Source of the DNA: Edwardsiella piscicida
GTDB lineage: Bacteria > Pseudomonadota > Gammaproteobacteria > Enterobacterales > Enterobacteriaceae
Direction: 5' to 3'
DNA length: 64,000 bases
NCBI RefSeq assembly: GCF_001896205.1
Contig: NZ_MPNU01000001.1
Coordinates: forward strand, 1,969,503-2,033,502
A program made the position numbers and the translations under genes. Shown piece by piece: positions 58,456 to 64,000 of this stretch (position 1 is the first letter of the stretch; each line of letters starts with the position of its first letter). The notes under the pieces are model-generated. The model was not told where the DNA came from and searched no databases. It saw nothing but the letters and a program-made list of their open reading frames with translations.

Positions 58456-60831
58456 TTATTTTTCTGCCAGATTAATCCAGGTCTGCACCACCGTATCCGG
58501 ATTCAGCGACAGGCTGTCAATTCCCTGCTCCATTAACCAGCGGGCAAAGTCCTCATGATCCGAGGGGCCCTGACCGCAGATCCCTACGTATTTCCCCTGC
58601 GCCTTGGCGCTACGGATAGCCATCGACAGCAGCGCCTTCACCGCCGCGTTGCGCTCGTCAAACAGCGCAGAGACCACCCCGGAGTCGCGATCCAGCCCCA
58701 GGGTAAGCTGCGTCATATCGTTAGAGCCGATGGAGAAACCGTCGAAATGGGCCAGGAAGTCGTCGGCCAGCAGCGCATTGGAGGGGATCTCGCACATCAT
58801 GATCACCTTCAGGCCGTTTTCACCGCGGCGCAGCCCCTCTTTCGCCAGCTGAGAGACCACCGCCTGCGCCTGCTCCACCGTGCGCACAAAGGGAATCATC
58901 ACCTCGACGTTGGTCAGCCCCATCGTATTGCGCACCCGCTTAATGGCGTCACACTCCAGGGCGAAGCAGGGGGCAAAGCTCTCCGCCACATAGCGACCGG
59001 CACCGCGGAACCCCAGCATCGGGTTCTCCTCATGGGGTTCATAGCGCTCACCGCCGATCAGGTTGGCATATTCATTGGACTTAAAGTCTGACAGGCGGAC
59101 GATCACCCGCTTGGGCCAGAATGCCGCTGCCAGCGTCGCGATGCCCTCGGTCAGACGGCTAACGTAGAATTCCACCGGATCGTCAAACCCCTGCATCATC
59201 TGACGGATCTCTGCCTGCACCGCCGCATCCTGACGATCGAACTCCAGCGCCGCGCGCGGATGCACGCCGATCATCCGGTTAATGATAAATTCCAGCCGCG
59301 CCAGCCCCACGCCGTCGTTGGGCAGACGGGCGAAGTCAAAGGCGCGATCCGGATTGCCGACGTTCATCATGATCTTCAGGGGAAGCGCCGGCATCTGCTC
59401 GACCTGCGAACTCTGCACGCTGAAGTCGATCTGCCCGCGGTAAACGTAGCCGGTATCCCCTTCGGCGCAGGAGACCGTCACCGCCGTCCCCGGCCGCAGG
59501 CGCTCGGTGGCATCGCCGCAGCCGACGACCGCCGGGATCCCCAGCTCGCGCGCGATGATCGCCGCATGGCAGGTGCGCCCGCCGCGGTTGGTTACTATCG
59601 CCGCGGCCCGCTTCATGATCGGCTCCCAGTCCGGGTCGGTCATGTCCGTCACCAGCACATCGCCCGCCTGGATCAGGTGCATCTCGCTGATGCTGGTGAT
59701 CACCTTCACCGGCCCGGCGCCGATACGATGGCCGATGGCGCGCCCCTCCACCAGCACTTCGCCGCGCTGGCTCAGGTGGTAGCGCTCCATCACCTGCTCG
59801 TTGGCCCGCACGGTCTCCGGACGAGCCTGAACGATGTACAGCGTGCCGCTGTGTCCATCCTTGGCCCATTCGATGTCCATCGGACGGCCATAGTGCTGCT
59901 CGATCAGCAGCGCCTGGCGCGCCAGCTGCTGGATCTCCTCGTCGCTCAGGCTAAAGCGCCCGCTCTGCGCCGCGGGGACATCCTCAATGCGCACCTGCTT
60001 TCCGTGCTCCTGGCTGTCGGCATACACCATGCGGATCTTCTTCGACCCCAGCGTACGGCGCACGATAGCCGGCCGCCCCGCCTGCAGGGTCGGCTTATGC
60101 ACGTAAAACTCATCGGGGTTTACCGCCCCCTGCACCACCATTTCGCCCAGCCCATAGGCCGAGGTGATAAAGACCACCTGATCGAACCCCGACTCGGTAT
60201 CCAGGGTAAACATCACCCCAGAGGCCGCCAGATCGGAGCGCACCATCAGTTGGACCCCGGCAGAGAGCGCTACGCCGCGGTGGTCATAGCCCTGATGCAC
60301 TCGGTAGGAAATGGCGCGATCGTTAAACAGCGAGGCGAAGACATGCTTCACCGCCGTCATCACCGCATCGATGCCCTGTACGTTGAGAAAGGTCTCCTGC
60401 TGCCCGGCAAACGAGGCATCGGGCATATCCTCCGCCGTCGCCGAGGAGCGCACGGCGAAGGAGGCGTTGGCGTTGTCCGCGGCCAAGGTGGCATAGGCGC
60501 TGCGGATCTCCGCCTCCAGCGCCGCCGGGAACGGGGTTTCGATCACCCAGCGGCGAATCTGCGCTCCCGCCCGCGCCAGTGCGTCGACGTCATCGATGTT
60601 CGTCTGATCCAACAGCGCATAGATCCGCTGGTTGACGCCGCTCTGATCCAGAAAATCATTAAACGCCTGCGCCGTGGTGGCAAAGCCATTCGGCACCGAC
60701 ACGCCCAGCTCAGACAGGTTGGTTATCATCTCGCCCAGAGAGGCATTTTTACCGCCGACCCGCTCGACATCGTGCATCCCGAGCTGGTTGTACCACACCA
60801 CATTCTGTAATTGCGCGCCATTACTAGACAT
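58456..60831 (-). CDS. ppsA: Phosphoenolpyruvate synthase
   Basis: A 791-residue enzyme (E. coli 792) converting pyruvate and ATP to phosphoenolpyruvate, AMP and phosphate for gluconeogenesis. The N-terminal ATP-grasp part begins at [11 protein letters not shown]. The phosphohistidine domain has [21 protein letters not shown] with the catalytic His. The PEP/pyruvate barrel has [18 protein letters not shown] and a terminal [18 protein letters not shown] precedes the ATG. It is divergent from ppsR, its regulatory kinase, as in E. coli. A Cra-like site is upstream. Confidence 0.97.
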   Translation of the reverse strand: MSSNGAQLQNVVWYNQLGMHDVERVGGKNASLGEMITNLSELGVSVPNGFATTAQAFNDFLDQSGVNQRIYALLDQTNIDDVDALARAGAQIRRWVIETPFPAALEAEIRSAYATLAADNANASFAVRSSATAEDMPDASFAGQQETFLNVQGIDAVMTAVKHVFASLFNDRAISYRVHQGYDHRGVALSAGVQLMVRSDLAASGVMFTLDTESGFDQVVFITSAYGLGEMVVQGAVNPDEFYVHKPTLQAGRPAIVRRTLGSKKIRMVYADSQEHGKQVRIEDVPAAQSGRFSLSDEEIQQLARQALLIEQHYGRPMDIEWAKDGHSGTLYIVQARPETVRANEQVMERYHLSQRGEVLVEGRAIGHRIGAGPVKVITSISEMHLIQAGDVLVTDMTDPDWEPIMKRAAAIVTNRGGRTCHAAIIARELGIPAVVGCGDATERLRPGTAVTVSCAEGDTGYVYRGQIDFSVQSSQVEQMPALPLKIMMNVGNPDRAFDFARLPNDGVGLARLEFIINRMIGVHPRAALEFDRQDAAVQAEIRQMMQGFDDPVEFYVSRLTEGIATLAAAFWPKRVIVRLSDFKSNEYANLIGGERYEPHEENPMLGFRGAGRYVAESFAPCFALECDAIKRVRNTMGLTNVEVMIPFVRTVEQAQAVVSQLAKEGLRRGENGLKVIMMCEIPSNALLADDFLAHFDGFSIGSNDMTQLTLGLDRDSGVVSALFDERNAAVKALLSMAIRSAKAQGKYVGICGQGPSDHEDFARWLMEQGIDSLSLNPDTVVQTWINLAEK

Positions 60832-60928
60832 CGAAGCAATCCTTTTATTTCAAAGCATGGGTTTCGGAGACAATACACCGCCAACGCGGCATAATTAGCC
60901 TAACACAATGTCGACACAGGCCAAGACA

Positions 60929-60942
60929 GGTGAATCGTTACA
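60929..60942 (-). promoter_or_regulatory. Candidate Cra (FruR) site of ppsA
   Basis: GGTGAATCGTTACA (plus strand) matches the Cra core TGAATCGWTT with one mismatch. It lies about 100 bases before the ppsA start. E. coli ppsA is activated by Cra from such a site. The rest of this 413-base divergent region shows nothing else I recognise. Confidence 0.5.
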
Positions 60943-61244
60943 CCTAGCGTAGAATTTACCTTTCATGGAAAAAACGCACTTTTTTACTGAGTGGTGCTGA
61001 AGCTCGTCAGCCATTATTGGCCGCATCGCGCCCATGCTGAAGCGCGCCGCGCGCGATCGTCAGCGTATTGGCCAGCAGCGTGGGACGCTTCGGCGGCAGA
61101 GTAGCTACAGCATATTGAAAGCAAAGACTTTCCTGACCACTCTTCAATTAACTGTAGTCTTAAAAATACATTCGTGCTATTTATCAGCCGGGCAGCGACG
61201 CACCGCGGTCGCGGTGGTCCTGCCCCCATCAACAGGAGGAGAGC

Positions 61245-62066
61245 ATGAAGAGAAGCGTGTTCTATATTTCCGACGGAACGGCCATTACCGCAGAGGTGCT
61301 AGGGCACGCCGTGCTGTCGCAGTTTGCGCTGGACGCCACCAGCTATACCCTGCCCTTTGTCGAAACCGAAGAGCGAGCGGAGACCGTACGGCAGCAAATC
61401 AACGCCATCTATCAGCACAGCGGCGATCGCCCGCTGGTGTTTTACTCTATCGTCTCGCCGCGCATCCGCACGATTATCGAAAGCAGCGAGGGTTTCTGCC
61501 AGGACATCGTCCGCGCGCTGGTGTCGCCGCTGCAGGCGGAGCTGGGTATCCAGCCGGTGCACGTCGCCAACCTGACCCATGGCCTGACGGCCCATAATCT
61601 GAACCGCTACGATGCGCGTATCGCCGCGGTTGACTACACTCTGGCCCACGACGACGGTATCTCGCTGCGCAACCTGGAGCGCGCCCAGGTTATTCTGCTG
61701 GGGGTCTCACGCTGCGGTAAAACCCCCACCAGCCTGTATCTGGCGATGCAGTTTGGTATCTTTGCGGCCAATTATCCGTTCACCGCCGACGACATGGACA
61801 ACCTGCAGCTCCCCCCCGCGCTGCGCGAACACCAGGACAAGCTGTTTGGCCTGACCATCAACCCCGAGCGACTGGCGGCGATCCGCGAGGGACGCCGGGA
61901 AAACAGCCGCTACGCATCCCTGCGCCAGTGCCGTCTGGAGCTGGGTGAGGTCGAAGCGCTCTACCGTAAACACCAGATCCGCTACCTCAACACCACCAAC
62001 CACTCCGTCGAAGAGATCGCCGCCAAAATCATCGATACCCTGGGGCTCAATCGCCGCATGTATTGA
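61245..62066 (+). CDS. ppsR: PEP synthase regulatory kinase/pyrophosphorylase
   Basis: A 273-residue DUF299 protein (E. coli PpsR, formerly YdiA). It inactivates PpsA by ADP-dependent phosphorylation of a Thr beside the catalytic His and reactivates it by phosphorolysis. The N-terminal YISDGTAIT motif and the P-loop-like [14 protein letters not shown] are visible, and the end is [21 protein letters not shown] lies upstream of the ATG. It is divergent from ppsA. Confidence 0.95.
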   Translation: MKRSVFYISDGTAITAEVLGHAVLSQFALDATSYTLPFVETEERAETVRQQINAIYQHSGDRPLVFYSIVSPRIRTIIESSEGFCQDIVRALVSPLQAELGIQPVHVANLTHGLTAHNLNRYDARIAAVDYTLAHDDGISLRNLERAQVILLGVSRCGKTPTSLYLAMQFGIFAANYPFTADDMDNLQLPPALREHQDKLFGLTINPERLAAIREGRRENSRYASLRQCRLELGEVEALYRKHQIRYLNTTNHSVEEIAAKIIDTLGLNRRMY

Positions 62067-62144
62067 GATGGCGCCTGCCCCTGTCGCCGCATCCCTGCGC
62101 CGCGGGGCGGGCAAAAAAGGCGCTTATTGTGCGACCTGACGCAT

Positions 62145-62162
62145 GTACTAGTAAGAAAGTAC
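62145..62162 (+). promoter_or_regulatory. TrpR operator upstream of aroH
   Basis: GTACTAGTAAGAAAGTAC matches the trp operator GTACTAGTTAACTAGTAC at 14 of 18 positions, including both outer GTACT/AGTAC arms. It lies about 125 bases before aroH, which is repressed by TrpR in E. coli. Confidence 0.8.
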
Positions 62163-62278
62163 ATCAACTGCTCACAAAAGCAGCGACGCTCTATTGATTT
62201 GTCCGGTAATTGCTTTATCGTGATCCCCATCACTTCCCGGTACTCCTGCCGTTGAGAAGACCAGCTTTAGAGATAGCC

Positions 62279-63325
62279 ATGCACAAAACCGATGAACTGC
62301 GTACTGCGCGCATCGATACATTGATTTCGCCCGCAGAACTGGCGCAGCAACTGCCTATCGATCCGTCGGTGGCAGAGCACGTGACAACGTCACGAAAACG
62401 AATTGAACGCATCCTTCAGGGCGATGATCCCCGCCTGTTGGTCATCATTGGTCCCTGCTCCATCCACGATACGGCGGCGGCGCTGGATTACGCCCAGCGC
62501 CTGGCCCCCCTGTGCCAGCGCTATCGGGATCGTCTGGAGATCGTGATGCGCACCTATTTTGAAAAGCCGCGCACCGTTATCGGCTGGAAAGGGCTGATCT
62601 CCGACCCGGATCTGAACGGCGCCTGCCGCGTCAACCACGGCATCCGCCTGGCCCGAGAGCTGCTGCTGCGGGTCAATCAGCTAGGGGTGCCGACCGCAAC
62701 AGAATTTTTAGATATGGTGACCGGGCAATATATTGCCGATCTGATCAGCTGGGGCGCCATCGGCGCGCGTACCACGGAGAGCCAGATCCACCGCGAGATG
62801 GCCTCGGCGCTCTCCTGTCCGGTCGGTTTTAAAAACGGCACCGACGGCAGCACCCGCATCGCCATCGACGCCATCCGCGCCGCCCGCGCCAGCCATATGT
62901 TCCTGTCGCCGGATAAAGATGGCCGGATGACCATTTACCAGACCAGCGGCAACCCGTTTGGCCATATCATCATGCGCGGCGGCAAGGTGCCCAACTACCA
63001 CCCGGCCGACGTGGAGCAGACCTGCCAACAGCTGCGCCAGTACGACCTGCCGCCCTACCTGATCGTCGACGCCAGCCACGGCAACAGCCAAAAGCAGCAC
63101 CGCAGGCAGCTTAACGTCGCCGAGGCGGTCGCCAGCCAGATCCGCGCCGGCTCCCGCAATATTGTCGGGATCATGGCGGAGAGCTTCATCGCCGAGGGGG
63201 CACAGAAAAATCTGCCCGGACAGGCGCTGATCTACGGGCAATCGATCACCGACCCCTGCCTGGGCTGGGAGGACAGCGAACGGCTACTCGCACAGCTGGC
63301 CGATGCGGTCGGCAGCCGCCTCTGA
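62279..63325 (+). CDS. aroH: DAHP synthase, tryptophan-sensitive
   Basis: A 348-residue enzyme, the same length as E. coli AroH. It condenses PEP and erythrose-4-phosphate in the first step of aromatic amino-acid synthesis. Conserved blocks are IGPCSIHD, YFEKPRTVIGWKGL, GARTTESQIHREMASALS, VGFKNGTDGS and DASHGNSQK. The upstream TrpR operator favours the AroH isozyme over AroF or AroG. A longer frame exists, but this ATG matches E. coli. One matS site lies inside the gene. Confidence 0.95.
   Translation: MHKTDELRTARIDTLISPAELAQQLPIDPSVAEHVTTSRKRIERILQGDDPRLLVIIGPCSIHDTAAALDYAQRLAPLCQRYRDRLEIVMRTYFEKPRTVIGWKGLISDPDLNGACRVNHGIRLARELLLRVNQLGVPTATEFLDMVTGQYIADLISWGAIGARTTESQIHREMASALSCPVGFKNGTDGSTRIAIDAIRAARASHMFLSPDKDGRMTIYQTSGNPFGHIIMRGGKVPNYHPADVEQTCQQLRQYDLPPYLIVDASHGNSQKQHRRQLNVAEAVASQIRAGSRNIVGIMAESFIAEGAQKNLPGQALIYGQSITDPCLGWEDSERLLAQLADAVGSRL
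62381..62393. other. matS: matS site inside aroH
   Basis: GTGACAACGTCAC matches GTGACRNYGTCAC exactly. Confidence 0.85.
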
Positions 63326-63400
63326 CCCCGATCGGGACGCACGCCCGCGGCGTCCCGACATCCCCTTATCCCCGCATTTTATCTTTTTGTGCCCTTTCGC

Positions 63401-63414
63401 TTGATCCAGATCAT
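63401..63414 (+). promoter_or_regulatory. FNR box upstream of hutW
   Basis: TTGAT-CCAG-ATCAT differs from the FNR consensus TTGAT-N4-ATCAA at one base. It is 30 bp upstream of the Fur box. Confidence 0.8.
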
Positions 63415-63438
63415 GAACAATTCGCATTACCGTTGATC

Positions 63439-63459
63439 GAATGATAACTATTATCATTC
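63439..63459 (+). promoter_or_regulatory. Fur box upstream of hutW
   Basis: A 21-bp near-palindrome, from GAATGATAAC to TTATCATTC, with the ATGATAA/TTATCAT arms of the Fur consensus. It lies about 37 bases before the hutW start codon, close to where an FNR-activated transcript would begin, so iron-loaded Fur should repress it. Confidence 0.85.
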
Positions 63460-63495
63460 AATGCCGCGCAGATCAGGTATTAACGGAGAGTTACC

Positions 63496-64000
63496 ATGAC
63501 GCTGGACATTACCCCCTATCTGGCCGCGGCCGAGGGCATTCCCTTCCCCGAACGCTGGGCCACCATGCCCTGGCGCCATCAGCAGCCTCTGCCCGCCGAC
63601 GCCCTGGCGCAGGGCTGGCAGCACCTATGCCAACGCACCCTGCCGCCCAATAAGCGCCTGGTCTATGTGCATATCCCCTTTTGCGCCACCCACTGTACCT
63701 TCTGTGGTTTTTATCAAAACCGTTTCAGCGAGCAGGCCGTTGCTCGCTACTGCGACTACCTGCAGCGCGAAATCGCCCTGGAGAGCGCCCTGCCGCTGCA
63801 GCAGTCGGCGCCCATCCACGCCATCTATCTGGGCGGCGGAACCCCCAGCGCCCTGAGCGCTGAACAGCTGTATCGCCTGATTACTCAGCTGCGCAGCGCG
63901 CTGCCGCTGGCCGCCGACGGCGAAATCACCGTCGAAGGACGCGTGCTGAACTTTGACGATGCGCGCATCGACGCCTGTCTGGCGGCCGGCGCCAACCGTT
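63496..64000 (+). CDS. hutW: Anaerobic heme-degrading radical SAM methyltransferase (partial)
   Basis: The first 168 codons of a gene that continues beyond the window. The N-terminus leads to the radical SAM motif CATHCTFC (C-x3-C-x2-C) in VYVHIPFCATHCTFCGFYQN, then AIYLGGGTPSAL and ITVEGRV, typical of the HemW-like branch that includes ChuW/HutW. Those enzymes open heme without oxygen to release iron. ChuW/HutW is preferred over HemW because the gene sits behind Fur and FNR boxes. A GGAG ribosome site lies 7 bases before the ATG. The remaining part and downstream heme-uptake genes cannot be seen. Confidence 0.88.
   Translation, partial: MTLDITPYLAAAEGIPFPERWATMPWRHQQPLPADALAQGWQHLCQRTLPPNKRLVYVHIPFCATHCTFCGFYQNRFSEQAVARYCDYLQREIALESALPLQQSAPIHAIYLGGGTPSALSAEQLYRLITQLRSALPLAADGEITVEGRVLNFDDARIDACLAAGANR

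Noticed and set aside
59260-60810. 516-codon frame opposite ppsA
   Set aside because: Shadow frame with His/Arg/Gln-rich content and no domain.

Overview
The window reads as a chromosomal segment of an enteric bacterium of the genus Edwardsiella. Almost every gene has a close Escherichia coli counterpart: asrABC, fnr-uspE, pntAB, ydgH-ydgI-folM-rstAB, agp, ydgU-ydgD, hrpA, ydbL-ynbE-ydbH, ldhA, hslJ, ydbJ, nifJ, aegA, ttcA, fnrS, zntB, menI-ydiJ, ydiK-rprA, ppsA-ppsR and aroH. These are reshuffled relative to E. coli, GC content is high outside one island, and a SpvC/OspF-type phosphothreonine lyase matches the kind of type III effector known from Edwardsiella (EseN). The species cannot be decided from the window.

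Several non-coding signals place the segment at the replication terminus. A dif-type XerCD site lies at 526-553, a Tus-binding Ter core at 32153-32167, and three exact matS (MatP) sites at 10301, 34313 and 62381. FtsK-orienting KOPS octamers point left toward dif in 11 of 12 cases found by eye. The Ter site is oriented to block forks leaving dif to the right, as expected for a fork trap on this arm.

Layout. 0-1.1 kb: dif and decayed DNA. 1.2-4.6 kb: Slp-family lipoprotein, a chemoreceptor with a sigma-28 promoter, a short AraC regulator with a YfcZ-like partner. 4.8-7.7 kb: anaerobic sulfite reductase. 8-15.4 kb: rlhA, fnr, uspE, pntAB. 15.9-24.2 kb: ydgH, ydgI, a lineage-specific gene, folM, rstAB and an M32 carboxypeptidase. 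24.4-27.7 kb: the phosphothreonine lyase, agp and a YjbR-family gene. 27.8-31.7 kb: an accessory island with a deleted IS3-family element, a MerR-methyltransferase fusion coupled to a GNAT acetyltransferase, yjaB and an XRE-cupin regulator. 32.1-43.7 kb: Ter, ydgU, ydgD, hrpA, ydbL/ynbE/ydbH, ldhA, hslJ, ydbJ, MgtC-like. 43.8-50.6 kb: emrE, nifJ, aegA, DoxX-like. 50.9-58.3 kb: ttcA, fnrS, zntB-menI-ydiJ, ydiK, rprA. 58.5-64 kb: ppsA, ppsR, aroH and the start of hutW.

A strong common theme is anaerobic and redox metabolism around FNR: fnr has its own FNR box, fnrS has one near -42, and hutW carries an FNR box followed by a Fur box. Sulfite reduction, transhydrogenase, D-lactate dehydrogenase, pyruvate:flavodoxin oxidoreductase, AegA and YdiJ belong to the same physiology. 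The least explained part is the AT-rich MerR-methyltransferase/GNAT cassette, which has a MerR-style promoter with a 19-bp spacer. Identifications are from sequence reading and recall of family members; no database search was run.
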